DNA of 64,000 nt, from contig NZ_FWXN01000010.1 of assembly GCF_900176385.1 (NCBI RefSeq), positions 1-64,000 of the forward strand. The letters are read 5' to 3'. Of the stretch, positions 1 through 9,126 are shown one piece after another. Below the pieces are notes generated by a model that was not told the DNA's origin, did no database searches, and was given only the letters and a program-made list of their open reading frames with translations. Position 1 is the first letter of the stretch; each line of letters opens with the position of its first letter. The stretch is from Janibacter indicus (GTDB lineage: Bacteria; Actinomycetota; Actinomycetes; Actinomycetales; Dermatophilaceae). Made by a program: the position numbers and the translations under genes.

Positions 1-122
1 TCTCCCGGCAGGTTCGCCTGCGACAAGTACGCCGCCGCCCGCCGCAACACCTCGTTCTCCTGCTCCAGCATTCGGTTACGGCGCTTGAGCTCGCGGGCCC
101 TGCGCACCGCCGCCACCACGCG
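1..122 (-). mobile_element. IS3-family transposase OrfA, C-terminal fragment
   Basis: Read on the minus strand, this stretch encodes a leucine-zipper-like tail (residues such as RARELKRRNRMLEQENEVL followed by LRRAAAYLSQANLPG) that is typical of the C-terminus of IS3-family OrfA, the small helix-turn-helix protein that helps OrfB transposase. The frame runs off the left edge, where orfB would be expected. The N-terminal helix-turn-helix is missing: the frame continues rightward to a stop at 282-284, but that part does not resemble OrfA. I therefore read it as a truncated element whose 5' end was lost at about 105-122. The family call rests on motif memory only. Confidence 0.6.
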
Positions 123-278
123 GCTTTGGTCATCGGAGCCGACTCCCGCCAGCAGTTCGACGACATCCTCAAGTCCACGGAGGTGGCCGCTGTCATCGAT
201 CGTCAGGAGCGGCACATCACCGCAGCACACGCCTACACCGTCGATCGGACCGTTCCCGGCATCAGGATGAAGCCGTGA
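123..278 (+). pseudogene. 3' remnant of an unidentified gene cut by the IS3 fragment
   Basis: The plus-strand frame ending at TGA 276-278 reads like a genuine protein C-terminus (it begins LVIGADSRQQFDDILKST and ends TVDRTVPGIRMKP), with normal high-GC third-position choice. Upstream of about 122 the same frame is only the antisense of the IS3 fragment, so no start or N-terminus is present. The simplest reading is a gene whose 5' part was replaced by the insertion sequence. I do not recognise the family. An alternative is that it is chance coding-like sequence. Confidence 0.35.
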
Positions 279-317
279 AGGTCACCGACGAGCCCGGCCC
301 GACTGAGGACCCCATCG

Positions 318-1097
318 TCATCCGGCCGCGGGCATCACCACGGGTTGGTCGGCGACCCGTCGGCCTGCCAGAGCGGCGCCGATGACCCCCGCGTCGTTGC
401 CGAGCGCTGCCGGGACGATCGGGGCGCGGGTGCGCACGTGCGGGAGGAACCGGTCGGCCGATGCGCTCACCGCCCCGCCGACGACGATGAGGTCGGGGGT
501 GAGGAGGCTCTCGAGGAGCCCGTAGTAGGCGGTGAGCCGCTCCGCCCACTTCACGTACGAGAGCCCTTCCCGCTCCCGGGCCGCGGTCGAGGCGAGGTGC
601 TCGGCGGGGCGGCCCGACATGGGCAGGTGACCCAGCTCGGTGTTCGGCACGAGGGTGCCGTCGACGAGGAGGGCGCTGCCGATGCCGGTGCCGAGGGTCG
701 TCACGACGACGACACCGGAGCCTGCCGCCGCGGCGCCCCGCCTGGTCTCGGCGATGCCGGCGGCATCGGCGTCGTTGACGGCCGTGACGGGGCGCGCCAG
801 TGCCGTGTGGAGCGAGTCCTCGACGGGGTACCCGATCCACGACGGGTCGATGTTCGCGGCCGTCTCGACCACCCCGCGCCGGACGACGGCCGGGAGGGCG
901 ATACCGACGGGGGTGGCGTCGGTCGGTGCCAACGCCCGCACGATCTCCGCCACACACTCGGAGATCGCCGTCGGCGTGGCCGGCCGGGGGGTGTCGGCGA
1001 CGAATCGCTGTCCCATGAGGATGCCGCTGCCGGCGTCGACGAGGGCGGACTTGATCGTCGTCCCGCCGACGTCGACCCCGACGACGTGCTCAGGCAC
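318..1097 (-). CDS. ppgK: Polyphosphate glucokinase (ROK family)
   Basis: Phosphorylates glucose to glucose-6-phosphate in the cytoplasm, using polyphosphate and usually also ATP. The 259-residue length, the N-terminal phosphate-binding motif GVDVGGTTIK (residues 7-16), the catalytic pair N108-D109 and the PPGK-type segments VPNTELGHL and SADRFLPHV distinguish it from NagC-like ROK proteins. The GTG start at 1097 was chosen because it overlaps the eda stop by 8 nt and places the ROK motif at the N-terminus; the frame extends further upstream but only as a shadow of eda. Last gene of zwf-edd-eda-ppgK, so it supplies substrate to the pathway encoded ahead of it. Activity with polyphosphate is inferred from family, not seen. 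Confidence 0.92.
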   Translation of the reverse strand: MPEHVVGVDVGGTTIKSALVDAGSGILMGQRFVADTPRPATPTAISECVAEIVRALAPTDATPVGIALPAVVRRGVVETAANIDPSWIGYPVEDSLHTALARPVTAVNDADAAGIAETRRGAAAAGSGVVVVTTLGTGIGSALLVDGTLVPNTELGHLPMSGRPAEHLASTAAREREGLSYVKWAERLTAYYGLLESLLTPDLIVVGGAVSASADRFLPHVRTRAPIVPAALGNDAGVIGAALAGRRVADQPVVMPAAG

Positions 1098-1716
1098 GGA
1101 TGGTCCCGGCCACCGCGAGCGCCTCGCTCGCGAGGCGGGTGATCTCGCCCCAGTCAGCGACCTCGACCACGGCCGCGGGGGTGATCCACGAGCCGCCGAC
1201 GCAGCCGACGTTGGGGAGCGCGAGGTAGTCGGCGGCGTCGGCCGACCCGATCCCACCCGTGGGGCAGAAGCGCATGTCGGGCACCGGGCTGTGCACCGCC
1301 TGGAGGAAGGGAGCACCACCCGAGGCCCGCGCGGGGAAGACCTTCGCCTCGCGGATGCCGCGCTCGCGCAGGGCGAGCATCTCGCTCACGGTCGCGGTGC
1401 CGGCGAGGAAGGGCAGCCCGGTCTCCGTCATGGCGTCGAGGAGGGGGTCCGTGGCGCCCGGGGAGACGAGGAAGCTCGCCCCCTTCGCTGCAGCCTGCCC
1501 CGCCTGCGCCGGGTCGACGACCGTGCCCGCCCCGACGGTGATCTCGGGCACCTCCTCGGCGATCCGCTCGATGGACTCGAGCGCGGACGAGGTGCGCAGG
1601 GTGAGCTCGATGATGTCGATGCCGCCCGCGACGAGGGCCCGTGCGAGCGGGACCGCCCGGCTGGCGTCCTCGAGGATGACGACGGGGATGACGGGGGAGA
1701 TGTCGAGAAGGCTCAT
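1090..1716 (-). CDS. eda: KDPG aldolase (2-dehydro-3-deoxy-phosphogluconate aldolase)
   Basis: Class I aldolase that splits 2-keto-3-deoxy-6-phosphogluconate into pyruvate and glyceraldehyde-3-phosphate, the last step of the Entner-Doudoroff pathway. The 208-residue protein has the Schiff-base lysine in AKVFPA (K125) and the general-base glutamate in ELTLRT (E37), both at the positions expected from E. coli Eda, plus the phosphate-binding segment PTGGIG. Its start overlaps the edd stop by 4 nt, which implies translational coupling; its own stop lies inside the start of ppgK. Confidence 0.96.
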   Translation of the reverse strand: MSLLDISPVIPVVILEDASRAVPLARALVAGGIDIIELTLRTSSALESIERIAEEVPEITVGAGTVVDPAQAGQAAAKGASFLVSPGATDPLLDAMTETGLPFLAGTATVSEMLALRERGIREAKVFPARASGGAPFLQAVHSPVPDMRFCPTGGIGSADAADYLALPNVGCVGGSWITPAAVVEVADWGEITRLASEALAVAGTIRA

Positions 1717-3527
1717 GCGTGACCACCTGAGAAGAAGAAGGACGCGCCCTCGTCGGCCGGGCCGGCCGACGCGCGCATGTTGTCGAAGAGCTCACGGCCG
1801 GTGCCCGTGAAGTCGTGGGAGACGAGGTGCGCCTCCCGCGCACTGATGTCGTCGTGGACGAAGAAGGTCCCGGCATCCGCGTCGACGGTGACGAGATCGC
1901 CGTCCACCACGCGGCAGAGCGGGCCGTCGAGGCTGGCCTCGGGCGTGACGTGGATGGCCGCGAGGATCTTGCCCGAGGCGCCGGACATCCGGCCGTCGGT
2001 GACGATCGCGACCCGGTGGCCTCGGTCCTGGAGGACCCCGAGCGCGGGCGTGAGCTTGTGCAGCTCCGGCATCCCGTTGGCCGCCGGACCCTGGTGCCGG
2101 ACCACGGCGACGAGGTCGCCGTCGAGGCTGCCCTCCTCGAAGGCGCGCAGCAGGTCGTGCTGGTCGTCGAAGCACCGCGCCGGTGCGGTGACGCTCCGGT
2201 GCTCCGGCGCGACCGCGGAGACCTTGACGACGCCGCGACCGAGGTTGCCCTCGATGACCCGCAGACCGCCGTCCGTGGCGAAGGGGGCGTCCACCGTCCG
2301 CAGCACGGACTCGTCGAGGCTCTCTGCCGGTCCCTCCTCACGCACCACCTCGCCGTCGCGCAGCCGCGTCTCACGGGTGTACCGCCGCAGGCCCCGGCCA
2401 TCCGCGGTGAGGACGTCCTCGTGGAGCAGTCCGTGCTCGAGGAGGGTGCGCACGGTGACGGCGAGCCCGCCCGCCGCCGCGTAGTGGTTCACGTCCGCGG
2501 AGCCGTTGGGGTAGATGCGGGCGAGGAGGGGCACGACCGTCGACAGGTCGGCGAGGTCGTCCCAAGAGAGGATGATGCCGGCGGCCCGCGCGATGGCCAC
2601 GAGATGGAGAGTGTGGTTCGTCGAGCCGCCCGTTGCGAGGAGCGCGACGCACGCGTTGACGACCGCCCGCTCGTCGACGACCTCCCCGAGCGGCGCCTGC
2701 CCGGCGAGCGCGAGCTCGGTGACCCGGCGCCCGGCCTCGACGGTCAGCGCCTCCCGCAGTGGCGTGCCGGGGTTGACGAAGGTGGCTCCCGGCAGGTGCA
2801 GGCCCATGACCTCCATGAGGAGCTGGTTGCTGTTCGCCGTGCCGAAGAAGGTGCACGTGCCCTCGGAGTGGTACGAGCTGGCCTCCGCGTCGAGGAGGGC
2901 GCGCCGGTCGACCTTGCCCTCGGCGTACTCCTGCCGCACCCGCGCCTTCTCACCGTTCGGCAGTCCCGAGGTCATCGGACCCGCGGGCACGAAGAGGGTC
3001 GGCAGGTGGCCGAAGGACAGCGCACCGATGAGCATGCCCGGCACGATCTTGTCGCACACGCCGAGCAGGAGCGTGCCGTCGAACATGTCGTGCGAGAGCG
3101 CCACAGCGGTCGACATCGCGATGACGTCACGGCTGAAGAGCGAGAGCTGCATGCCGTCGCGTCCCTGGGTGATCCCGTCGCACATCGCGGGCACGCCGCC
3201 GGCGACCTGCGCGATGCCGCCCGCCCCGAGCACCGCCTTCTTGAGCGTCTCGGGGTAGCCGGCGAAGGGGGCGTGCGCGGAGAGCATGTCGTTGTAGGCC
3301 GTGACGATCGCGATGTTGGGCTTGACCAGGCCGCGCAGGTCCCTCTTCGCCTCCCGAGGTGCTCCGGCGAAGCCGTGGGCCAGGTTGGCGCAGCCGAGCC
3401 GGCCGCGGGCGGGTCCGCGGTCGGCGGCGGCACGCACCCGTGACAGGTAGGCCCGGCGGGTCGTCGCGCTCCGCTCGCGGAGTCGGGTGGTCACGTCGTC
3501 GATGACGGGGTGGAGGGTGGGGTTCAT
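1713..3527 (-). CDS. edd: Phosphogluconate dehydratase
   Basis: Converts 6-phosphogluconate to KDPG; member of the IlvD/Edd Fe-S dehydratase family, cytoplasmic. At 604 residues it matches the usual Edd length (about 600-610), longer than IlvD. Family segments are clear: [40 protein letters not shown] and [13 protein letters not shown], which carry the cluster-ligating cysteines. Its start overlaps the zwf stop by 4 nt. The dedicated edd-eda pair next to zwf shows an intact Entner-Doudoroff route in this organism. Confidence 0.97.
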   Translation of the reverse strand: MNPTLHPVIDDVTTRLRERSATTRRAYLSRVRAAADRGPARGRLGCANLAHGFAGAPREAKRDLRGLVKPNIAIVTAYNDMLSAHAPFAGYPETLKKAVLGAGGIAQVAGGVPAMCDGITQGRDGMQLSLFSRDVIAMSTAVALSHDMFDGTLLLGVCDKIVPGMLIGALSFGHLPTLFVPAGPMTSGLPNGEKARVRQEYAEGKVDRRALLDAEASSYHSEGTCTFFGTANSNQLLMEVMGLHLPGATFVNPGTPLREALTVEAGRRVTELALAGQAPLGEVVDERAVVNACVALLATGGSTNHTLHLVAIARAAGIILSWDDLADLSTVVPLLARIYPNGSADVNHYAAAGGLAVTVRTLLEHGLLHEDVLTADGRGLRRYTRETRLRDGEVVREEGPAESLDESVLRTVDAPFATDGGLRVIEGNLGRGVVKVSAVAPEHRSVTAPARCFDDQHDLLRAFEEGSLDGDLVAVVRHQGPAANGMPELHKLTPALGVLQDRGHRVAIVTDGRMSGASGKILAAIHVTPEASLDGPLCRVVDGDLVTVDADAGTFFVHDDISAREAHLVSHDFTGTGRELFDNMRASAGPADEGASFFFSGGHA

Positions 3528-4981
3528 CGGGTCACGTCCTCGTTCCAGGAGCGTCCGTCACGCTCGATCAGCAGGTCGGCCGCGGCGGGGCCGTCGGTGC
3601 CGGCCGCGTAGGGGCGGGGTCGGCGGGCACCGACCCCACGGATGATCGGCTCGACCCAGCGCCAGGCCGCCTCGATCTCGTCGCGGCGCATGAAGAGCGT
3701 CGTGTTGCCGCGCACGACGTCCATGAGGAGTCGCTCGTAGGCGTCGGGGGAGGGTGCGCCGAAGGCCTGGGAGAAGTTGAGGTCGAGCGAGACGGGGCGA
3801 ACTCGGATCCCGCCGGGTCCGGGCTCCTTGGCGACGAGGTGGAGCCTGACGCTCTCGTCGGGCTGGAGGCGCATGACGAGCCTGTTCGGCTCCTGCGTCC
3901 CTTCGCTGCCGGGGAACATCGGGTGCGGGGTCGGCTTGAAGGCGACGACGATCTCGGAGCAGCGCTCGCGCATCCGCTTGCCGGTGCGCAGGTAGAAGGG
4001 GACGCCCGCCCAGCGCCAGTTGCGGACCTCCGCCCGGAGCGCGACGAAGGTCTCCGTCCGGCTCGGCGCCTCGACCTCCTCGACGTAGGAGGGGGCGGCC
4101 GCGCCGTCGACGAGACCGGCCGTGTACTGCCCGAGGACGCACGCGCCGTCGAGGTCCTCGAGCGGCGTGAGGGCCTGCAGGACCTTGAGCTTCTCGTCGC
4201 GCACCGACTCACCGGCGACCTGGGTCGGGGGTTCCATCGCGACGAGGCAGAGGAGCTGGAGCAGGTGGTTCTGCAGCATGTCGCGCATCGCGCCTGCACT
4301 GTCGTAGTAGCCGCCGCGGCTCCCGACACCGACCGACTCGGCGACCGTGATCTGCACGTGGTCGATGGCCGTGGCGTGCCACAGCGGCTCGAAGACCGAG
4401 TTGGCGAAGCGCGTCACGAGGAGGTTCTGCACGCTCTCCTTGCCGAGGTAGTGGTCGATCCGGAAGATCTGCGACTCGGCGAAGACCTCGCCGACGGAGT
4501 CGTTGATCTCCCGGGCAGAGGCGAGGTCGTGCCCGAGCGGCTTCTCGAGGACGACACGGCTGCTCGGCTGGACGAGCCCGATCTCGTCGAGGCGGTGGCA
4601 GATCGTCCCGAAGAGGGCCGGCCCGACGGCGAGGTAGAACACCCGGACCGGGTTCGCCCGCTCGCGGAGGCGACCCCCGAGTGCGTGCCAGTCGTCCGGC
4701 TCGTCGACGTCGAGGCACACGTGCTCGAGCCGCGCGGCGAAGTCGTCGATCTCGCCCGACGTGACGCCGGGGACGAACTCCGGGAGCGCGCCGCGCACCT
4801 TGTCGCGGTAGCCGGCGTCGTCGAGACCGGCGCGCGAGACGGCGACGACGCGCGTCCGCGTGGGCAGCTGGCCGTCGCGCAGTCGGAGCAGCAGCGCGGG
4901 GAGCAGCTTGCGGAGGGCGAGGTCGCCCGTGCCTCCGAAGATGACGAAGTCGGTGGCCTCGAGAGGCGCGGTCACGTTCAT
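3524..4981 (-). CDS. zwf: Glucose-6-phosphate 1-dehydrogenase
   Basis: Oxidises glucose-6-phosphate to 6-phosphogluconolactone with NAD(P). The 485-residue protein has the nucleotide-binding loop GGTGDLA (residues 16-22), EKPLG (146-150) and the substrate-binding and catalytic signature RIDHYLGKE (174-182). First gene of zwf-edd-eda-ppgK; no 6-phosphogluconolactonase gene is present in the operon. A TAGGCT box lies 8 nt before the ATG with no convincing ribosome-binding site, so the message may be leaderless. The operator-like dyad upstream suggests control by the divergent ROK regulator. Confidence 0.97.
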   Translation of the reverse strand: MNVTAPLEATDFVIFGGTGDLALRKLLPALLLRLRDGQLPTRTRVVAVSRAGLDDAGYRDKVRGALPEFVPGVTSGEIDDFAARLEHVCLDVDEPDDWHALGGRLRERANPVRVFYLAVGPALFGTICHRLDEIGLVQPSSRVVLEKPLGHDLASAREINDSVGEVFAESQIFRIDHYLGKESVQNLLVTRFANSVFEPLWHATAIDHVQITVAESVGVGSRGGYYDSAGAMRDMLQNHLLQLLCLVAMEPPTQVAGESVRDEKLKVLQALTPLEDLDGACVLGQYTAGLVDGAAAPSYVEEVEAPSRTETFVALRAEVRNWRWAGVPFYLRTGKRMRERCSEIVVAFKPTPHPMFPGSEGTQEPNRLVMRLQPDESVRLHLVAKEPGPGGIRVRPVSLDLNFSQAFGAPSPDAYERLLMDVVRGNTTLFMRRDEIEAAWRWVEPIIRGVGARRPRPYAAGTDGPAAADLLIERDGRSWNEDVTR

Positions 4982-4989
4982 GGGCGGTG

Positions 4990-5018
4990 AGCCTAGGGAA
5001 ACTTATGAACGCTTGCAA
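4990..5018 (-). promoter_or_regulatory. Candidate zwf operon promoter
   Basis: On the minus strand a -35-like TTGCAA (5018-5013) is followed after 17 nt by the -10-like TAGGCT (4995-4990), which sits 8 nt before the zwf ATG. The -35 hexamer lies inside the left arm of the dyad at 5013-5038, so a bound repressor would block it. Prediction from sequence only. Confidence 0.5.
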
Positions 5019-5038
5019 TACAAAAGGCAGTATTCGAA
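5013..5038. promoter_or_regulatory. Candidate ROK operator between zwf and its regulator
   Basis: TTGCAATAC (5013-5021) and GTATTCGAA (5030-5038) form an imperfect inverted repeat with an 8-nt spacer; 7 of 9 positions match. The AT-rich character contrasts with the surroundings, as is usual for ROK-family operators. It lies between the divergent zwf and ROK genes and overlaps the proposed zwf -35, so it could serve both control of the Entner-Doudoroff operon and autoregulation. Confidence 0.5.
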
Positions 5039-5058
5039 AGAACTAAAGTCCTGCGTGG

Positions 5059-6252
5059 TTGAATGACGCGGTGCCCGCCCCCTCCGCGCCCGCCACTGCC
5101 GGGGAGGTCCTCGCACTCATCCGCGAAGGGCGAGCGACGACCCGAGGCGATGTCGGTCGGGTCACCGGGCTCTCCCGCACCGCCGTGACCGCTCGGCTGT
5201 CCGCGCTCCTCAGGGCCGGGCTGCTCGTCGAGACAGTCGTCGAACCCTCGGGAGGTGGCCGCCCGCCGGCGCGCCTGACCTTCAACTCGGACTTCGGGGT
5301 CGTCCTCGCCGTCCCGCTCGGACGGAGCCGGACCCAGGCCGCGGTGTGTGCCCTCGACGGCGAGGTCCTCGCCGCCACGGCCTTCGACCACGCCGACGGG
5401 GCATCGCCGGCGGAGATGATGCCGCGGATCCTCGGGGCACTCGAGGAGCTCCTCGCATCGATCGACGTGCCGCCGGAACGAGTCCGGGGCATCGGGGTCA
5501 GCCTGCCCGGCACCGTCGACACCGAGCGCGGCATGAGCCTGTCCTCGCCGATCATGCCCGGGTGGGACGGCGTGCCGCTCGCCCCCTTCTTCGACGCCTA
5601 CGGGGAGGCCCCGGTACGCGTCGACAACGACGCGACCGTCCTCGCCCTCTCGGAGGCCGACGGCCACCGTCGGCGCTTCGACGACTTCGTCGCCCTCAAG
5701 GCCTCGACCGGGATCAGTGTCGGCATCTTCGGCGGAGGGCGCCTCCTGCGGGGCGCTCTCGGCGCGGCCGGGGAGATCGGGCACACCCGCACCCCGGCGG
5801 CGGCGGGACGCACCTGCCGGTGCGGTGGCACGGGCTGCCTCGAAGCCGTCGCGGGCGGCTGGGCGCTCGTCCAGGACACGGTGGCCGCGGACCGTCCGGT
5901 GGCCCACGTGCGCGAGCTCGTCGCCAGGGCCATCGAGGGCGACGCCGCCGCGCGTCGGCAGCTGCGCGAGAGCGGACGGCGGGTCGGCGAGGTGCTGTCC
6001 GGGGTCGTCAACCTGCTCAACCCCGGGGCGGTCGTCGTCGGTGGCGACATGGCTGCGGGCTACGACTTCTTCGTCGCGGGACTGCGCGAGACCCTCTACG
6101 CGGAGGCGACGGCACTCGCGACGCGGGACCTCGAGATCCTGCCGAGCACGCACGGGCAGGAGGCCGGAGTCGTCGGCTGCGCCCAGCTGGCCCTGAGTGA
6201 GGTGCTCCGACCCGAGCGGGTGGACCGCTACCTCGCGCGGGCGGGGTCCTGA
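5059..6252 (+). CDS. ROK family transcriptional repressor (NagC/XylR type)
   Basis: About 397 residues: an N-terminal winged helix (roughly residues 10-70, with TGLSRTAVTARLSALLRAG) followed by a ROK sugar-kinase fold (from about 80). The zinc-binding motif CRCGGTGCLE typical of ROK proteins is present. The kinase fold presumably binds a sugar or sugar phosphate that releases DNA. It is divergent from zwf-edd-eda-ppgK with only 77 nt between them, so it most likely represses that operon. The start is uncertain: TTG at 5059 or GTG at 5071; neither has a strong ribosome-binding site. Confidence 0.88.
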   Translation: MNDAVPAPSAPATAGEVLALIREGRATTRGDVGRVTGLSRTAVTARLSALLRAGLLVETVVEPSGGGRPPARLTFNSDFGVVLAVPLGRSRTQAAVCALDGEVLAATAFDHADGASPAEMMPRILGALEELLASIDVPPERVRGIGVSLPGTVDTERGMSLSSPIMPGWDGVPLAPFFDAYGEAPVRVDNDATVLALSEADGHRRRFDDFVALKASTGISVGIFGGGRLLRGALGAAGEIGHTRTPAAAGRTCRCGGTGCLEAVAGGWALVQDTVAADRPVAHVRELVARAIEGDAAARRQLRESGRRVGEVLSGVVNLLNPGAVVVGGDMAAGYDFFVAGLRETLYAEATALATRDLEILPSTHGQEAGVVGCAQLALSEVLRPERVDRYLARAGS

Positions 6253-6269
6253 GGGCTCGCGACACGCGC

Positions 6270-6306
6270 TTGCAGCAAGTTGCAGATCTCTTGCACGGCA
6301 ACTTGC
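6270..6306. promoter_or_regulatory. LacI-family operator cluster upstream of the alpha-glucosidase
   Basis: GCAAGTTGC (6275-6283) and GCAACTTGC (6298-6306) form a perfect 9-bp inverted repeat. In addition TTGCA/TTGCG half-sites begin at 6270, 6280, 6291 and 6303, i.e. 10-12 bp apart and on the same helix face. TTGCAA-type dyads are the usual targets of LacI/MalR proteins, and a LacI gene follows the alpha-glucosidase in the same operon. Autoregulation is inferred. Confidence 0.6.
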
Positions 6307-6352
6307 GGCTGCGTTACCGTCGGTCGGCACTCACCCCGACCGAGAGAGACCG

Positions 6353-8038
6353 ATGACCCACCCCGCACCCACCGCACCCACCGCGCCCGCCCCCTTCGCC
6401 CACGAGGACGCGGCCGACTGGTACCGCGGCGCCGTCATCTACCAGGTGTACCCGCGCAGCTTCGCCGACAGCGACGGTGACGGCATCGGTGACCTGGCCG
6501 GCATCCGCGCACGGCTGCCCCACCTGCGGGACCTCGGCGTCGACGCCGTGTGGATCTCGCCCTTCTACGCCTCACCCCAGGCCGACGCCGGCTACGACGT
6601 CTCCGACTACCGCAAGGTCGACCCGGTCTTCGGTGACGCCGCCGACGCGGAGGGGCTCGTGCGCGATGCCCACGAGCTCGGGCTGCGGGTCATCTTCGAC
6701 ATCGTCCCCAACCACTGCTCCGAGGAGCACGAGTGGTTCCAGCGGGCCCTCGCCGAGGGGCCCGGCTCCGCCAGCCGCGCGCTCTTCCACTTCCACGAGG
6801 GCCGGGGCGAGGCCGGCGAGCTGCCGCCCAACGACTGGGAGTCGATCTTCGGCGGGCCGGCGTGGACCCGCGTCGAGGGCGGCGAGTGGTACCTGCACCT
6901 CTTCGCCCCACAACAGCCGGATCTCAACTGGGACAACCCGGTCGTGCGCGAGGAGTTCCGCTCCGTCCTGCGCTTCTGGCTCGACCTCGGGGTCGACGGA
7001 TTCCGCGTCGACGTCGCCCACGGCCTCGTCAAGGCACCCGGCCTGCCGGACATCGGTCGGACCGGTCAGTTCGGCCTGCTCGGCAACGCACCGATGCCCT
7101 TCTTCGACCAGGACGGTGTCCACGAGATCTACCGCGACTGGCGGCGTGTCCTCGAGGAGTACCCCGGTGAGCGAGTCCTCGTCGCCGAGGCGTGGACCCC
7201 GACCATCGAGCGGTCGGCGTGCTACGTCCGCCCCGACGAGATGCACCAGGCCTTCAACTTCACCTACCTCGCGACGGACTGGGACGCCTGCGCCCTTCGC
7301 GAGGTCGTCGACACGACGCTCGAGGCGATGCGGCGGGTGGGCGCCCCGGCGACCTGGGTCCTGTCCAACCACGACGTCACCCGGCACACGACCCGTCTGG
7401 GCAACCCACCCGGCTCGGGGACCCAGATGGTGACGCCCGGCGACCCGGTCCTCGGCCTGCGCCGCGCCCGGGCCGCGACGCTCCTCATGCTCGGCCTGCC
7501 CGGCTCCGCCTACCTCTACCAGGGGGAGGAGCTCGGCCTGCCTGACGTCACCGACCTGCCCGACGAGGTCCGCGCCGACCCCTCCTTCCACCGGGCGGCC
7601 GGGCAGGAAGGCTTCCGGGACGGCTGCCGCGTGCCCATCCCGTGGTCCGGGACGAGCCAGCCCTACGGCTTCGGCCCACGAGAGGGCGACCCGAGCTGGC
7701 TGCCGCAGCCGGACGCGTGGCGCGAGTTGAGCGTCGAGGCCCAGACCGGGGTCGCCGGGTCGACCCTCGAGCTCTACCGCTCCGCCCTCGACGTGCGCCG
7801 CGAGCAGCCCTCGCTCGGAGCCGGCGACGAGGTCGAGTGGCTCGACGCGCCCGACGGCGTCCTCGCCCTGGTCCGGCGCGGCGAGGACGGCGCGCCCGTC
7901 GTCGTCACGACGAATCTCACGAGTGAGGAGGTCCGCCTCCCGCTGCCCGGGGGCCTCCTGCTCGCATCGGCGGAGCTCGCGGTCGACGGCGACGAGGCCG
8001 TGCTGCCGGCTGACACGACCGCGTGGTGGCTGGGCTAG
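6353..8038 (+). CDS. GH13 alpha-glucosidase (oligo-1,6-glucosidase / maltase type)
   Basis: Cytoplasmic hydrolase releasing glucose from maltose, isomaltose or similar oligosaccharides. The 561-residue protein shows the GH13 regions in order: YQVYPRSFADSDGDGIGDL near the N-terminus, DIVPNHCS, nucleophile D220 in DGFRVDVAH, acid/base E279 in VAEAWTP and D341 in SNHDVTRH. No signal peptide. The ATG at 6353 was chosen because of the purine-rich ribosome-binding site at 6343-6350; the open frame continues upstream without coding character. It stops directly before the LacI ATG (TAGATG), so the two are co-transcribed. Glucose released here could feed PpgK. Trehalose-6-phosphate hydrolase or sucrose-active enzymes are less likely alternatives. 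Confidence 0.9.
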   Translation: MTHPAPTAPTAPAPFAHEDAADWYRGAVIYQVYPRSFADSDGDGIGDLAGIRARLPHLRDLGVDAVWISPFYASPQADAGYDVSDYRKVDPVFGDAADAEGLVRDAHELGLRVIFDIVPNHCSEEHEWFQRALAEGPGSASRALFHFHEGRGEAGELPPNDWESIFGGPAWTRVEGGEWYLHLFAPQQPDLNWDNPVVREEFRSVLRFWLDLGVDGFRVDVAHGLVKAPGLPDIGRTGQFGLLGNAPMPFFDQDGVHEIYRDWRRVLEEYPGERVLVAEAWTPTIERSACYVRPDEMHQAFNFTYLATDWDACALREVVDTTLEAMRRVGAPATWVLSNHDVTRHTTRLGNPPGSGTQMVTPGDPVLGLRRARAATLLMLGLPGSAYLYQGEELGLPDVTDLPDEVRADPSFHRAAGQEGFRDGCRVPIPWSGTSQPYGFGPREGDPSWLPQPDAWRELSVEAQTGVAGSTLELYRSALDVRREQPSLGAGDEVEWLDAPDGVLALVRRGEDGAPVVVTTNLTSEEVRLPLPGGLLLASAELAVDGDEAVLPADTTAWWLG

Positions 8039-9052
8039 ATGACCGAGTCGCGCCCGGGAGCCCGTCTCGCCGACGTCGCTGCCCACGCCAGGGTCAGCCA
8101 GGCGACGGTCTCGCGCGTCCTCAACGGTCGGGCGGGCCCCTCCGCGTCGACGCGACAGGCCGTCCTGGCCGCGCTCGACGTGCTCGGCTACGAGCGACCC
8201 CGCCGGCCCAAGGAGACGAAGGCCGGTCTCGTCGGGCTGATCATGCCGGAGCTGAGCAACCCGATCTTCCCGGCGATCGCCCAGGTCATCGAGCAGACCC
8301 TCGCGAGACACCGCTACATCCCGGTGCTCGGCACACAGACCCCGGGCGGGTCGACGGAGGACGACCTCGTCGAGGTGCTCATCGCGCGCGGCGTCGACGG
8401 GATCATCTTCGTCTCCGGCCTGCACGCCGACATGACGGCCGACCACGAGCGGTACGCACAGATCGCGGCGCAGGGCATCCCCTTCGTCCTCGTCGACGGG
8501 TACAGCGAGCGGATCTCGGCCCCCTTCGTCTCGGCCGACGACGCCGCGGCCATGGAGATGGCCGTGAGCCACCTCGCCGAGCTGGGCCACGAGCGAGTGG
8601 GTCTCGCGCTGGGGCCCGAACGGTTCGTCCCCGTCGCCCGCAAGGTCGCCGGGTTCGCCGACGCGATGCGCCGCAGGGGCCTCGACGCAGGCCACGTCGA
8701 GCACTCGCTCTTCACCCTGGCGGGTGGGCAGGCGGCCGCCGGTGCGCTCCTGGACCGGGGGTGCACGGCGATCGTGTGCGGCAGCGACATCATGGCGCTG
8801 GGCGCGGTCCGTGGCATCCGTGCCCGTGGGCTCTCGGTGCCCGAGGAGGTCTCCGTCGTCGGCTTCGACGACAGCCCGATGGCGGCCTTCTCCCATCCCG
8901 CACTCACGACGCTGCGCAAGCCGGTCGAGGCGATGGGGACCGCAGCGGTCGACGCGTTGCTCGACGAGATCGGCGGCAGCACGGCCCACCGCGCGGAGTT
9001 CCTCGTCCAGCCCGAGCTCGTGCTCCGCGGGTCGACAGCGCGGGCACGCTGA
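8039..9052 (+). CDS. LacI family transcriptional regulator
   Basis: 337-residue repressor: N-terminal LacI helix-turn-helix (ARLADVAAHARVSQATVSRV, residues 8-27) and hinge, then a periplasmic-binding-like sugar-sensing domain (GLVGLIMPELSNPIF from about residue 63; SVVGFDDSPMAAF near the C-terminus). The ATG abuts the alpha-glucosidase stop with no gap. It is the obvious candidate to bind the TTGCA cluster at 6270-6306, repressing the alpha-glucosidase and itself until a maltose-type inducer is present. Confidence 0.93.
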   Translation: MTESRPGARLADVAAHARVSQATVSRVLNGRAGPSASTRQAVLAALDVLGYERPRRPKETKAGLVGLIMPELSNPIFPAIAQVIEQTLARHRYIPVLGTQTPGGSTEDDLVEVLIARGVDGIIFVSGLHADMTADHERYAQIAAQGIPFVLVDGYSERISAPFVSADDAAAMEMAVSHLAELGHERVGLALGPERFVPVARKVAGFADAMRRRGLDAGHVEHSLFTLAGGQAAAGALLDRGCTAIVCGSDIMALGAVRGIRARGLSVPEEVSVVGFDDSPMAAFSHPALTTLRKPVEAMGTAAVDALLDEIGGSTAHRAEFLVQPELVLRGSTARAR

Positions 9053-9067
9053 CGCGACTCGACCCCC

Positions 9068-9086
9068 GGATTCTGCCGGGAGCGGA
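9068..9086 (+). promoter_or_regulatory. Operator-like 19-mer upstream of the XRE regulator
   Basis: GGATTCTGCCGGGAGCGGA here matches GGATTCCGCCTGCAGCAGA at 10737-10755 in 15 of 19 positions. One copy precedes the XRE gene and the other lies between the clpP operon and the MoxR gene, as expected for a regulator that controls itself and the protease operon. Prediction only. Confidence 0.5.
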
Positions 9087-9126
9087 ACTCTCACCGCAGC
9101 GCCGCCGGCCAGTCCTACGCTGAGGC

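Noticed and set aside
1815-3443. Plus-strand open frame of 542 codons
   Set aside because: Exactly antisense to edd, which is unambiguous.
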